64,000 nucleotides of DNA from Curvibacter lanceolatus ATCC 14669 (GCF_000381265.1 NZ_KB906262.1:124001-188000); one strand, 5' to 3'. Shown: positions 43,788-52,426, counted from the stretch's first letter. Numbers and translations are program-made. Notes: generated by a model from the sequence alone, not told the origin.

Positions 43788-44500
43788 GATTGCAGATCCA
43801 GGGTGAGGGTGCCGCCCGTGACAAAGCTGGAGGCGGTGTGTTCTTCGCGGCTCAGGCGCACCAGGCCCACCCCGGGGCAGTACCACTCGCGGGTGATCAG
43901 GGGCAGGTCTTTCCAGCCCGTGGCGGCGTCCACATAGAGGTGCAGGGCCGCCACGCCCTGCACGCGCAGGCAGTGCTCGAAGCGGCCGGCCCCCGTGTCC
44001 ACGGCTTCGTCGGTGGCCTCGATGCGGTAGACCATGGGCACGGCCGGGTGGGTGTGACGGATCTCGGGCGGAAACTGCTGGGCCCGCTCCAGCAGGTAGG
44101 GGGCGGTGTCGGCCTGCCAGCTGGTGCCCACGCTCAGGGGCTGTTTGAGCACGTAGCGGCGGGTGGCGTCCGGCGTGTAGAACTCGTCGAGCTCGAAGCG
44201 GCTGGCCACGCGGTAGGTGCCGCTGTCGTCGCTGCGCAGCCAGTAGTGCATGCCGTCGTCGCTGTAGCGGTGCCAGGCGGGCTCATCGTCGAGGCGGTCT
44301 TGGCCCAGGTTGTCCAGGCGCAGGCTGCGTTGGCTGCGCTGGCCGTTGTCACGTTCGGTGGTCTCGGTGTAGGTCCAGTGCTGGCCGCTGGCCAGCGGAA
44401 AGTAGTCGCTGCTGGCGGGCGCGCGGTCGCAGCCTGCCACCAGCACGGACAGGGCCAGGGCGCAGCAGATCAGCACGGCAGGGGCAAGGCGCAGCGACAT
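43778..44500 (-). CDS. Predicted lipoprotein of unknown function
   Basis: 240 residues with a signal peptide and lipobox LVAGC (Cys24). The mature part starts YFPLASGQHWTYTET, a beginning common in uncharacterised bacterial lipoproteins with a beta-rich fold, and ends with CLRVQGVAALHLYVDAATGW and REWYCPGVGLVRLSREE. No enzyme motif is visible. It sits three bases from the 44504-44998 gene inside the PQQ-associated operon, and its outer-membrane anchoring fits a role beside the ExbB/D-like pair. Confidence 0.7.
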   Translation of the reverse strand: MSLRLAPAVLICCALALSVLVAGCDRAPASSDYFPLASGQHWTYTETTERDNGQRSQRSLRLDNLGQDRLDDEPAWHRYSDDGMHYWLRSDDSGTYRVASRFELDEFYTPDATRRYVLKQPLSVGTSWQADTAPYLLERAQQFPPEIRHTHPAVPMVYRIEATDEAVDTGAGRFEHCLRVQGVAALHLYVDAATGWKDLPLITREWYCPGVGLVRLSREEHTASSFVTGGTLTLDLQSWP

Positions 44501-44503
44501 GGC

Positions 44504-44998
44504 TCACTTCTCCGGCAACTGCGGCTTGGGCATGTCGCGCAGCTTCACCACCTGCTCGTCGCTGCCCGGGCGCAGCCACGACAGACCGGGGCGGCCGCGC
44601 TGCGGCTCCAGCGTGCCGAGTTGGCTCACGCCTTCGCGCACCTTTTTCAGCGAGTCGTTGAGCAAGGCATGCAGGTCCTTGGTGTAGGGCAGGCGGTAGG
44701 CGCGCGGCTGGGCCTGGGGGCGGCCGTTCTCCACCGCGTTGACCCACAGGTACAGGGCACCGGGGTTGCGCTGGGTGGGCTCCTCGATGGCGGCGGCCAG
44801 CAGCTGGAAGCGCTCGGGCAGGCGGTGGGGGCTGGGCCAGCCGGCGATGTTGTTCACCTCGTCGTGGGCGAAGAAGTAGAAGACGGTCACGCCCAGCAGC
44901 AGCGCGGCCTTGAGCCAGGCCGGCCAGTGCGACCAGAGCAGGGCCAGGGCGCACAGCAGGGCCAGCACGGCGGCGCCGAGTTCGATGGCGAGGGTCAT
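44504..44998 (-). CDS. Small membrane protein of unknown function
   Basis: 164 residues. One or two N-terminal membrane segments (ELGAAVLALLCALALLW about 6-22; WLKAALLLGVTVFYFFA about 28-44) and a ~115-residue hydrophilic domain (SPHRLPERFQLLAAAIEEPT; YRLPYTKDLHALLNDSLKKV). No known domain is recognised. It overlaps the ExbD-like gene by 4 bp (ATGA) and is followed by the lipoprotein gene, so translation is probably coupled through the set. Confidence 0.7.
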   Translation of the reverse strand: MTLAIELGAAVLALLCALALLWSHWPAWLKAALLLGVTVFYFFAHDEVNNIAGWPSPHRLPERFQLLAAAIEEPTQRNPGALYLWVNAVENGRPQAQPRAYRLPYTKDLHALLNDSLKKVREGVSQLGTLEPQRGRPGLSWLRPGSDEQVVKLRDMPKPQLPEK

Positions 44999-45606
44999 AG
45001 GCGTTCCACCAGGGTCTTGGGCAGGTTGTTGATGTGGGCCACGCTGCCGTCGGGCAGCAGGGTGAAGCGCACGGCGGTCACCTCGTCGCCGGGGCGCATG
45101 AGCTTCAGGCTGCCGTAGAACACCACCTCGGCGCGCGGGTTGACCTTGAGCACCGAGACCGTCGCATCCACCGGCTGGCCGTTGCGGGTTTCGTAGTACT
45201 GCAGGTTGACCGTGTACTCGCCCGGGGCGATGCCGCGCAGGGTGACCACCTCCTGGTTCAGCGGGTTGACCACCTGGCGGCCATTGACGGTGATGACGTC
45301 GTTGGACATGCCGCGGTCATCGCGGTCCAGGTGCATCAGGCCGGCCTCGCGGTTGCGGAACCAGACCAGCTTGCCGCCCGGATCCTGCACCCAGGTGTCG
45401 AGGTCGTTGGGGTTCAGGTCGGGCCACGACACGGTGATCACGTACTCGGCCTTGGAGGGGATGTCGCCGGCCTTCAGGGCCTTGGGGTTCATGACCAGCA
45501 AGGCGATCAGAAAGCAGAACACGAAGGCGATCAGCATGTTGAACAACATGTCGTAGAACGGGTCGACCTCTTGCTCGCGCGCGCGGCGCCGGTGGCGCAG
45601 GCTCAT
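44995..45606 (-). CDS. ExbD/TolR-like protein
   Basis: 203 residues: a short cytoplasmic basic N-terminus, one membrane segment (about 19-41), and a ~160-residue periplasmic domain. The segment DPFYDMLFNMLIAFVFCFLI places Asp19 exactly where ExbD/TolR have the proton-conducting Asp (ExbD D25). The periplasmic part (VSWPDLNPNDLDTWVQDPGG; GEYTVNLQYYETRNGQPVDA) is unlike standard ExbD. It pairs with the ExbB-like gene by a 4-bp overlap. Together they could form a proton-driven energiser for the operon's receptor or envelope complex (inference). Confidence 0.65.
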   Translation of the reverse strand: MSLRHRRRAREQEVDPFYDMLFNMLIAFVFCFLIALLVMNPKALKAGDIPSKAEYVITVSWPDLNPNDLDTWVQDPGGKLVWFRNREAGLMHLDRDDRGMSNDVITVNGRQVVNPLNQEVVTLRGIAPGEYTVNLQYYETRNGQPVDATVSVLKVNPRAEVVFYGSLKLMRPGDEVTAVRFTLLPDGSVAHINNLPKTLVERL

Positions 45607-46286
45607 GGCACGCCCGCCTGGTGATGCTGCGGGTGGCGGCTCAGCCCGTGGCGCTGGCAATCGGCCACCAGCCTGTCGGCGTAGCGGTCGAGCCGGGTCA
45701 GCTGCAGACCCAGCAGGATGTTGGCCACCAGCCCCACCATGGTGGTCAGCAGGGCCACGCCCAGGCCGGTGGTCAGGCTTTTGAGCAACTCGCTGGACTG
45801 GCTGGCGTCCAGGCTTTGCAACTGGCCGATGTTCAGCGCCAGGATGCAAAAGCCGATCACCTTGCCCAGCAGGCCCAGCTTGAGCTGGATGCCGTTGACC
45901 CACCAGGCCGTGCCATGCGGGCCATGGCTGTGCTCCAGCAGCACCTCCAGCGCGGTGGCGGCATCGCCGCCGGGTTGCCGGCAGGCCAGCCAGTAGTCAT
46001 GGGCCCAGCCCTGGCCGGGGCTGCCGGGGCGCAGGCTGGCCTCCAGGGCCTGGCGCTGCGCCTGCAAGGCCTTGGCGCGGCTGCCGCACCAGGCGGTGCT
46101 GCAGGCGAACACCGCCAAGATGACCAGGGTCAGGCCGGTGGGGTCGGCATGCAGCAGCAGGGCCCACACGCCGCGCACCCCGAGCAGCCAGGTGCCGAAC
46201 ACCAGCAGGCCACCCAGGGCCAGCCATTCGAGCCACAGGGGCTCGGCCAGGGCCGGGCTGCGGCGCAGAGGGCGCCACGGGCTCAT
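45603..46286 (-). CDS. ExbB/TolQ/MotA-like membrane protein
   Basis: 227 residues, probably with four membrane segments (about 18-36, 49-66, 135-154 and 174-195). The last two carry the ExbB/MotA signature: LKLGLLGKVIGFCILALN and GLGVALLTTMVGLVANILLG. The pore Thr181-Thr182 is kept, but the first pore Thr (usual GLLGT) is Lys142. The pairing with an Asp19-bearing ExbD-like protein supports a proton channel stator. It overlaps both the ABC permease and ExbD-like genes by 4 bp. Confidence 0.7.
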   Translation of the reverse strand: MSPWRPLRRSPALAEPLWLEWLALGGLLVFGTWLLGVRGVWALLLHADPTGLTLVILAVFACSTAWCGSRAKALQAQRQALEASLRPGSPGQGWAHDYWLACRQPGGDAATALEVLLEHSHGPHGTAWWVNGIQLKLGLLGKVIGFCILALNIGQLQSLDASQSSELLKSLTTGLGVALLTTMVGLVANILLGLQLTRLDRYADRLVADCQRHGLSRHPQHHQAGVP

Positions 46287-47110
46287 GCGCCCCCCCCGCG
46301 CTTGCTGAGCGCGCCAAAGCCGCGCTGCGGGTCGTAGCCCCAGCAGGCCAGCACAAAGCACAGCGCGCCGGTGCCCAGCACCACCCAGGGCGAGGCGCCC
46401 GCGTCCTGGCCGTAGAAGGCGAAGCGGATCCACTCCACGGCGTGGGTGAAGGGGTTGAAGCGCGCCACCTGGTACACCCATTCGGCGCCCGACTCCTGCA
46501 GCTTCCACATCGGGTACAGCGCGGTGGACATGAAATACATCGGGAAGATGACGAAGTTCATGGTGCCGGCGAAGTTCTCGAGCTGCTTGATGTGCACGCT
46601 CAGCAGCAGGCCCAGCGCACCCAGCATCAGGGCGGCGCTGCTGCTGGCCAGCAGCACGGCGGGCAGCTGCGGGCCCCACAGCGGCAGCGGCGTGCCCAGG
46701 GCCCAGGCGATCAGCACAAAGCACAGGGCCTGCAGCAGCGACAGCACGGCGGTGGCGGCCAGCTTGCAGGCCAGCACCCACCAGCGGGGCAGCGGGGCCA
46801 CCAGCAGCAGGCGCATCAGGCCCATTTCGCGGTCGTAGACCATGGCCAGCGAGGACTGCATGCCGTTGAACAGCATCACCATCCCGATCAGGCCGGGGGC
46901 GATGTAGACGTCGTACGGGATGTAGGTGGAATAGGGCTCGACGATGGCCACCCCGAACACATTGCGAAAGCCCGCGGCAAACACCGCCAGCCACAGCAGC
47001 GGCCGCACCAGGGCCGAGGCCAGGCGCCCGCGCTGGCGCGAGAACTTGAGCAGCTCGCGCCAGACGATGGCGCGCATGGCCTGCAGCAGGTGATGCAGCG
47101 ACAGGCTCAT
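46283..47110 (-). CDS. ABC-2 type transporter permease, PQQ-dehydrogenase associated
   Basis: 275 residues with six membrane segments and the ABC-2 layout: amphipathic N-terminus (WRELLKFSRQRGRLASALVR), IAPGLIGMVMLFNGMQSS, and VYDREMGLMRLLLVAPLPRW before the core helices. It resembles the permease of the PQQ-alcohol-dehydrogenase ABC system (PedC of Pseudomonas putida). Export rather than import is the usual direction for ABC-2 proteins, although a binding protein is encoded beside it. The matching ATPase is at 49287. Overlaps on both sides are 4 bp. Confidence 0.85.
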   Translation of the reverse strand: MSLSLHHLLQAMRAIVWRELLKFSRQRGRLASALVRPLLWLAVFAAGFRNVFGVAIVEPYSTYIPYDVYIAPGLIGMVMLFNGMQSSLAMVYDREMGLMRLLLVAPLPRWWVLACKLAATAVLSLLQALCFVLIAWALGTPLPLWGPQLPAVLLASSSAALMLGALGLLLSVHIKQLENFAGTMNFVIFPMYFMSTALYPMWKLQESGAEWVYQVARFNPFTHAVEWIRFAFYGQDAGASPWVVLGTGALCFVLACWGYDPQRGFGALSKRGGGA

Positions 47111-48273
47111 GGCTGCCCCTTGCAGAGCTTTTCGGGCTCGTCGGCGCCCAGGGTGTCGAGCGCATTGCGCGGGTGCAGCACGCCCTCGGCCGGGGCCAGC
47201 GCCTGCACACCCTGGCCGTCGCTGAGCAGCAGGGGCTGGCGCAGCTGCCGGTCCCAGGGCCGGAACTGCAGGGCCACGCCCTTGGCGCCGTCCACGCTGA
47301 CCGAGCCCAGGGCCTGGCGCAGCGCCTGGGCGTCGGTCTGGCGTTGCGTGAGGGCGGCGTTGGCCAGGGCCCGGCCGGCCACCCAGCCTGCCCAGTCGGT
47401 GGCCTGCATGGCGCGCCCGGTGGCCTTCTGGAAGCGGCGCGACAGTTGCGGTGCGCCATAGCGTTCGTACTGGGCCTGCCATTCCAGGGCCACCACGCCA
47501 CCATCGCCCACCACCGGGCGTGGGCTGGCGCTGTTGAAGGGCAGGCTGCGGGCGAACTCGCCCTCGCTGTCCACCACCCAGACCACGTCGTAGGCCAGGC
47601 CACCGGTGAGCAGCAAGGGGTTGGCCAGTTGGCGCTCGCGCGGGTCGGTGGAGAGCTTGAAGGGGCGCTGGGCCACCAGCTTCAGGCCGTAGCGCTGGAG
47701 GGCCTGCTGGGCGATCTGGCTGCGTGCGGCGTCGTCCGGGGCGCTGCCGCTGAGCAGCAGCACCTGGCCCCACTTGCGGCTGGCCAGGGCCTGGGCCAGG
47801 GCGTCGGCGCGCATGCGCTCGCTGGCGATCAGGTGGAACAGCTGGGGCAGGCAGTCGCGCTCGCGCAGGGCCTGGTCGCGCGCGCCGAGGTTGAGCACCG
47901 GCAGCTTGACGGCGCCGGCCACGGCGCGCACCCAGTCGGCCGGCAGGTCGAGCAGCAGGGCCTGGGCGCCGGCCTTCTCGGCCTGGCGGGCGGCCTCGCG
48001 GGCGGCCTCCAGGCTGGGGCTGGCTTCGGTCTGCAGCTTGAGCGTGGTCTGGGCGGCCTGGGTTTCGAACTGGGCGTCTTCCAGGCCCAGGGCGATGGCG
48101 GCCTTGAGCGAGCCGCCGCTGTGGCCCGGGTAGGCGCGTTCCAACTGTTGTCGCTGCCAGGCCGGCGGGTCGGCCTGTTCGATCAGGGTGAGCTTCCAGG
48201 CGGCGGCCTGGCTGGCCGTGGCGGCCAGGGCCAGTGCCGTGGCGATCAGGCTTCGGTGAAAGGCGGCGCGCAT
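47107..48273 (-). CDS. Periplasmic binding protein of the PQQ-dehydrogenase ABC system
   Basis: 388 residues; signal peptide to about residue 24 (ATASQAAA), then a type I binding-protein fold related to branched-chain amino acid receptors but with divergent ligand loops (PADWVRAVAGAVKLPVLNLG; TGGLAYDVVWVVDSEGEFAR; LEWQAQYERYGAPQLSRRFQ). This family occurs specifically with PQQ alcohol dehydrogenase genes. The ligand is unknown. Its start overlaps the propeller-gene stop, and its stop overlaps the permease start. Confidence 0.82.
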   Translation of the reverse strand: MRAAFHRSLIATALALAATASQAAAWKLTLIEQADPPAWQRQQLERAYPGHSGGSLKAAIALGLEDAQFETQAAQTTLKLQTEASPSLEAAREAARQAEKAGAQALLLDLPADWVRAVAGAVKLPVLNLGARDQALRERDCLPQLFHLIASERMRADALAQALASRKWGQVLLLSGSAPDDAARSQIAQQALQRYGLKLVAQRPFKLSTDPRERQLANPLLLTGGLAYDVVWVVDSEGEFARSLPFNSASPRPVVGDGGVVALEWQAQYERYGAPQLSRRFQKATGRAMQATDWAGWVAGRALANAALTQRQTDAQALRQALGSVSVDGAKGVALQFRPWDRQLRQPLLLSDGQGVQALAPAEGVLHPRNALDTLGADEPEKLCKGQP

Positions 48274-49256
48274 CAGTACAGCACCACGGTGTGGGGCACG
48301 CGCCCGACGGGCACGCTCTTCAAGGCCCGTGCGGCCTTCACGTCGACCACGGTGAGGTCGTCCGACAGGCCGTTGACCACGTACAGGCGCGATTCGTCCT
48401 GGCTCAAGGCCAGGCCCCAGGCGCGCCGGCCCACCAGCACGCGCTCGGTGATCTGGCGGCTCGCCACATCGATGAAGGCCACATGGTTGGCCCGGCCCAT
48501 GGCCACGTAGGCGCGCTTTCCGTCGCGCCCGATCAGCAGGCCCACCGGGGTGATGTCGCTGGCGCGGGCGCCCTTCAGGTCCAGTGTCAGGGTGTGCACG
48601 ACCTTTTGCTCGGCGGTCGAGATGATGCTGATGCTGGCGCCCAGCTCGTTGCTGACCCACAGCTCCTTGCCGTCCGGGCTCAGGGCCATGCGGCGCGGGC
48701 GCTGGCCCACGGCAATGGTCTTGACCAGCTTGCGGCTGGCGGTGTCGATCACGTGCACGCTGTTGGCCACCTCGGAGGTGACATACACCGTCCTGCCGTC
48801 GGCCGACACCTTCACCCCCTCGGGCTCGCGGCCCACCGGCACGCTGGCCACGATCTTGCGGCTGGCCGCGTCGATGATGCTGAGCGCCGCATCGTCTTCG
48901 TTGGACACGTAGAAGGTGCGGCCGTCGGGTGAGAGGTCGAAGATCTCGGGGTCGTCGCTCAGGGGGATGCGGTCCACCGATGTCAGGCTGCGCAGGTCGA
49001 TCACGTCGGCCGCGGCGCTGTCGCTGCAGGCCACCAGCAACTGCTGCCGGTTGGCGCTGAGCTGCATGTGGCGCGGGCGCTTGCAGGTGGGGATGGGCGC
49101 CTGCAGCTGCAGGTCGGCCAGGCGGATGACGGTGATGGCGTTGTCCTTCTCGCTGGACACCAGGGCCAGGGTCTGGGCCTGGGCGGCGCCGTGCAGCAGC
49201 CCGGCCAGGGCCAGGGCTGACAGCCAGCGGGTGGGGGAAAACAGAGCGTGGGGCAT
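48273..49256 (-). CDS. YVTN-type beta-propeller protein, PQQ-catabolism associated
   Basis: 327 residues: signal peptide (to about AQAQ, residue 28) and seven ~40-residue blades with the recurring pattern SPDGxxxYVSN...ISIIDxxxxKxVxxxxVG. No catalytic site is visible; it is probably a periplasmic scaffold. It corresponds to PedB-like proteins near PQQ alcohol dehydrogenases. ATG at 49256 is used; a TTG at 49265 would add three residues. It overlaps the binding-protein gene. Confidence 0.87.
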   Translation of the reverse strand: MPHALFSPTRWLSALALAGLLHGAAQAQTLALVSSEKDNAITVIRLADLQLQAPIPTCKRPRHMQLSANRQQLLVACSDSAAADVIDLRSLTSVDRIPLSDDPEIFDLSPDGRTFYVSNEDDAALSIIDAASRKIVASVPVGREPEGVKVSADGRTVYVTSEVANSVHVIDTASRKLVKTIAVGQRPRRMALSPDGKELWVSNELGASISIISTAEQKVVHTLTLDLKGARASDITPVGLLIGRDGKRAYVAMGRANHVAFIDVASRQITERVLVGRRAWGLALSQDESRLYVVNGLSDDLTVVDVKAARALKSVPVGRVPHTVVLY

Positions 49257-49286
49257 GGCGTTCAAGGGGCTAGAGCGGTGCGGCGT

Positions 49287-50009
49287 TCAGCCGCGGGCGG
49301 CGGTGCGCCGGATGAAGCCGGCTTCCAGGGTGTCGGCGCCCAGGGCCTGGGTGACCTCGGCCGGGCTGCCGTCGGCCACCAACTGGCCCTGGTGCAGCAC
49401 CAGCACGCGGTCGGCCTGGGCGGCTTCCTCGACCCAGTGGGTGGCCCACAGCACGCTGGTGCCGCGCTGGGCCACGTCCTGGCGCACGGTGCGCAGCAGG
49501 TCGTGGCGCGAGGGTGGGTCCAGGCCCACGGTGGCCTCGTCCATCAGCAGCAGGCCGGGGCGGTGCAGCAGGGCACGCACCAGCTCCACCTTGCGCCGGG
49601 TGCCGCCCGAGAGCTCGCGCACCGGGCGGTCCAGGTCTTTGTCCAGGCCCAGGCCGGGCGCATCGCTGGCGATGCGCTCACGGCACAGGGCGCGCGGCAG
49701 GCCATGCAGGTCGCCATGGAACAGCAGGTTCTGGCGCACGCTCAGGTCCAGGTCGAGCGACTGCTGCTGGAACACCACGCCGATGCGGGCCAGGGCGCGC
49801 GCGGCGGCGTGGCGCAGGTTCAGACCATCGACCTCGATGTCGCCGCTGTCGGGCATGAACAGGCCGGTGAGCAACTGGAACAGGGTCGACTTGCCGGCGC
49901 CATTGGGCCCCAGCAGCACGCAGAACTGGCCGCCGGCCAGCGTCAGCCCCAGTTGTTGGAGGGCTTGGCGAGAGCCATAGCTTTTGCTGAGGTGGCGCAC
50001 GGAGAGCAT
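49287..50009 (-). CDS. ABC transporter ATPase, PQQ-dehydrogenase associated
   Basis: 240 residues with Walker A LLGPNGAGKSTL, Q-loop VFQQQSLD, signature LSGGTRRKVEL, Walker B LLLMDEATVGLD and switch His in WATHWVEE. It energises the ABC-2 permease at 46283 (PedA-like). The ATG at 50009 is chosen because the alternative TTG at 50060 lies inside a sigma-54 -12 element and would precede the transcript. The ribosome site is weak. This is the first gene of a long minus-strand operon that appears to run to the TonB receptor at 38423. Confidence 0.9.
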   Translation of the reverse strand: MLSVRHLSKSYGSRQALQQLGLTLAGGQFCVLLGPNGAGKSTLFQLLTGLFMPDSGDIEVDGLNLRHAAARALARIGVVFQQQSLDLDLSVRQNLLFHGDLHGLPRALCRERIASDAPGLGLDKDLDRPVRELSGGTRRKVELVRALLHRPGLLLMDEATVGLDPPSRHDLLRTVRQDVAQRGTSVLWATHWVEEAAQADRVLVLHQGQLVADGSPAEVTQALGADTLEAGFIRRTAARG

Positions 50010-50055
50010 GGCGGGGTGGGTGTCTTGGCTGGCGGGTTGCAGAGGCTGGGTGTTC

Positions 50056-50071
50056 TGCAAAGCCCGTGCCG
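50056..50071 (-). promoter_or_regulatory. Sigma-54 promoter of the ABC/propeller operon
   Basis: The minus strand reads CGGCACGGGCTTTGCA, one mismatch from the TGGCACG-N4-TTGCA consensus and with GG-N10-GC. Transcription should start near 50045, 36 bases before the ATG at 50009. Confidence 0.85.
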
Positions 50072-50198
50072 AAAGCCCCGCGAAGGGGGGCTTGTAGGGG
50101 TTTTCAGGGGGGCGTTGGTGCCGGGGGGGCGCCTCAGCCCCCGGGACGCAGGGCCATCGGTGCGGGTGAGGCGGAACAGAGCAGGCGGCGTGGTGTTG

Positions 50199-50250
50199 TG
50201 CAACGGTGTTGCATCTCCGAGGTGTGACACCGGTGCTCCATCGGTGTCAC
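50199..50250. promoter_or_regulatory. Inverted repeats, candidate activator site
   Basis: TGCAAC-GGT-GTTGCA (50199-50213) and GTGACACCG-N9-CGGTGTCAC (50224-50250) lie 130-190 bp upstream of the sigma-54 promoter, the usual range for an enhancer. The second is a perfect 9-bp inverted repeat. It lies just past the acoR-like stop, but no T run follows, so a terminator is less likely. Confidence 0.5.
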
Positions 50251-50276
50251 GCCGGGCCCTGGTTTTCCCCAGGGGG

Positions 50277-52358
50277 TCAGGCGGGCCGGTCGCCCACGGC
50301 CTTGAGCTTGCGGTAGATGGTGTTGCGGCTGATGTTGAGGCGCTTGGCGGCCTCGGTCACATTGCCGTTGCAGGCGGCCAGGGTCTGGCGGATGGTGCTG
50401 AGCTTGAGTTCGTGCAGCACTTCGCCCAGCGAGGCGGTGTCTCCGCCCGCGCTCTGCAGCGGCAGGGTGGGGGTGGCCCCGGCGGCTTGGCCGCTCTGGG
50501 CACCCTGGCCGGTCTGACGTTGGCCGCGCGCGCTGCTCAGGTCTTCGAGGAAGTCCATGGGCAGGTGCACGCGGGTGATCTCGCGGTCGGTGCCGGCCAT
50601 CACGCAGGCGGTGCGCAGCACGTTGTGCAGCTGACGCAGGTTGCCCGGCCAGGCGTAGGCCTCGAACTCGGCCAGCAGCTCTTCGCTGATGCCCAAGGGG
50701 TGTTGGGGCGAGAGTTGGCTGATCAGGCGCCGGCACACCACGCGCAGGTCGGTGCGTTCGCACAGGCGGGGCAGGCGCACGGCCAGGCCGTTGATGCGGT
50801 AGTACAGGTCTTCGCGGAACTCGCCGCGCTCGATCATCTCGCGCAGGTTGCGGTGGGTGGCGCAGACCAGGTTGATGTCCACGTCGTGGGCTTTCTGCCC
50901 GCCCAGCGGCACCACCTTGCGCTCTTGCAGCACGCGCAGCAGGCGGGCCTGCAGCGACAGCGGCATGTCGCCGATCTCATCAAGGAACAGCGTGCCGCCA
51001 TGGGCCTGCAGCAGCTTGCCGGCCGAGCCGCGGCGCTTGGCACCGGTGAAGGCGCCCTCTTCGTAGCCGAACAGCTCGGACTCGATCAGCGTCTCGGGGA
51101 TGGAGGCGCAGTTGACGGCCACAAAGGCCTGGTCCTTGCGCTGGCTGGCGCCGTGCAGGGCCGAGGCCAGCACCTCTTTGCCGGTGCCGGTTTCGCCCAG
51201 GATCAGGATCGGGATGTCGCGGTCGAGCACGCGCCGCACCTGGTCGACCACCTGGGCCAGTCGGGCATCGCCGCGCGCCAGTTCGTTCAGGTCGGGGGCG
51301 TGGCGTGCCGCCGTGGCCGCGCGTGTAGAGGGTGTTGCAGCGGGGGCCTCGGGGGCCGGGCTGGCAGGCGTGGCGTGGGCGCGGGCTTCGCTGGCGCGGG
51401 TCTGGCCGAAGTGGAAGTGCTGGCCCAGCGAGGCGTCGTTGCACTGGGCCCGGGCATAGAGCATGCGGCCATCGGGCAGGCGCATCTGCAAGGGGGCCAT
51501 GCTGTGGCTGCGCAGGCGGTCCATCAGGGCGCCGAAGTCCATGCCGAACACCACGCGCACGCCCTGGATGCGGGCCGCCGCGCTGCTGGTGCCCAGCAGT
51601 TGCAGGCCGGCGCGGTTCACGCCCAGGATCTTGCCGTCGGCGCTCAGCGCGATCACGCCCTCGACCATGGTGCCGATCAGCTCGGGGCGGAAGTGGAAGT
51701 GCAGGCGCAGGTTGCGGCTGAAGTTGTCGCAGAACCAGTAGTTCTCGATGGTGCGCGCGGCCACCCGCACCAGGGCCATGGTGTGGGGGTGGAAGCTGTA
51801 GTGTTCGCCGGTGACATCGAGCACGCCGATCACGCCGCCCGAGTGGTCCATGATGGGCGAGGCCGAGCAGGTGAGCACGTGGTTGGACTGGATGTAGTGC
51901 TCGTTGGCGTGAACAAAGATGTCGCGCTCGGTGACCAGGGCGGTGCCGACCGCGTTCGTGCCCTTGGCGGCTTCGGACCAGCTGACCCCGGGGCGCAGCG
52001 CCACGCGCTCGGCAAAATCGACCGAGCCACTGTGGCCCGCCGACATCAGGATGGTGCCCTTGTCGTCGGCCAGGCACACGATGTTGCCGGTGCCGCTGAC
52101 CTGCTCCAGCAGCATCTCCATCACTGGCAGGGCCTGGGCCTGCAGCCGGGCACAGCGCTCCTGGGCCAGCTTGAAGTCGGCCAGGGTCTCCATCGTGTAG
52201 TCGATGTGGTCACGCGGGTTGAGGCCCAGCTCCAGGCAGCGGTCGTGCGAATCACGGATCACGCTTTCGTGGGGTTCGGCCAGGGGGGCCAGGTCGCTGC
52301 TCATCGTGGCGCGCACAGGGGCAAAGCTGCGCAGCTCGTGGGGCACAAGGGGTTTCAT
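50277..52358 (-). CDS. acoR: Sigma-54-dependent activator, AcoR type
   Basis: 693 residues: GAF sensor (about 75-215), PAS-like domain (~230-320), Ala/Pro linker, AAA+ domain (Walker A ILGETGTGKE, sigma-54 contact loop GAFTGAKRR, Walker B GGTLFLDEIGD) and a C-terminal Fis helix-turn-helix (LAACNGNVTEAAKRLNISRN). AcoR proteins sense small alcohols or ketones such as acetoin. It is divergent from the cytochrome/XoxJ operon, with sigma-54 promoters on both sides of the 238-bp gap, and six sigma-54 promoters lie within the island, so it is the likely master activator. No receiver domain is present. Confidence 0.9.
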   Translation of the reverse strand: MKPLVPHELRSFAPVRATMSSDLAPLAEPHESVIRDSHDRCLELGLNPRDHIDYTMETLADFKLAQERCARLQAQALPVMEMLLEQVSGTGNIVCLADDKGTILMSAGHSGSVDFAERVALRPGVSWSEAAKGTNAVGTALVTERDIFVHANEHYIQSNHVLTCSASPIMDHSGGVIGVLDVTGEHYSFHPHTMALVRVAARTIENYWFCDNFSRNLRLHFHFRPELIGTMVEGVIALSADGKILGVNRAGLQLLGTSSAAARIQGVRVVFGMDFGALMDRLRSHSMAPLQMRLPDGRMLYARAQCNDASLGQHFHFGQTRASEARAHATPASPAPEAPAATPSTRAATAARHAPDLNELARGDARLAQVVDQVRRVLDRDIPILILGETGTGKEVLASALHGASQRKDQAFVAVNCASIPETLIESELFGYEEGAFTGAKRRGSAGKLLQAHGGTLFLDEIGDMPLSLQARLLRVLQERKVVPLGGQKAHDVDINLVCATHRNLREMIERGEFREDLYYRINGLAVRLPRLCERTDLRVVCRRLISQLSPQHPLGISEELLAEFEAYAWPGNLRQLHNVLRTACVMAGTDREITRVHLPMDFLEDLSSARGQRQTGQGAQSGQAAGATPTLPLQSAGGDTASLGEVLHELKLSTIRQTLAACNGNVTEAAKRLNISRNTIYRKLKAVGDRPA

Positions 52359-52426
52359 CGCGTTTGTCTCCTGCAGCCCTGGGGGCTGTCATTTGTCGTT
52401 GTTCAACTCGCTCAAGAGGCTTGGCT

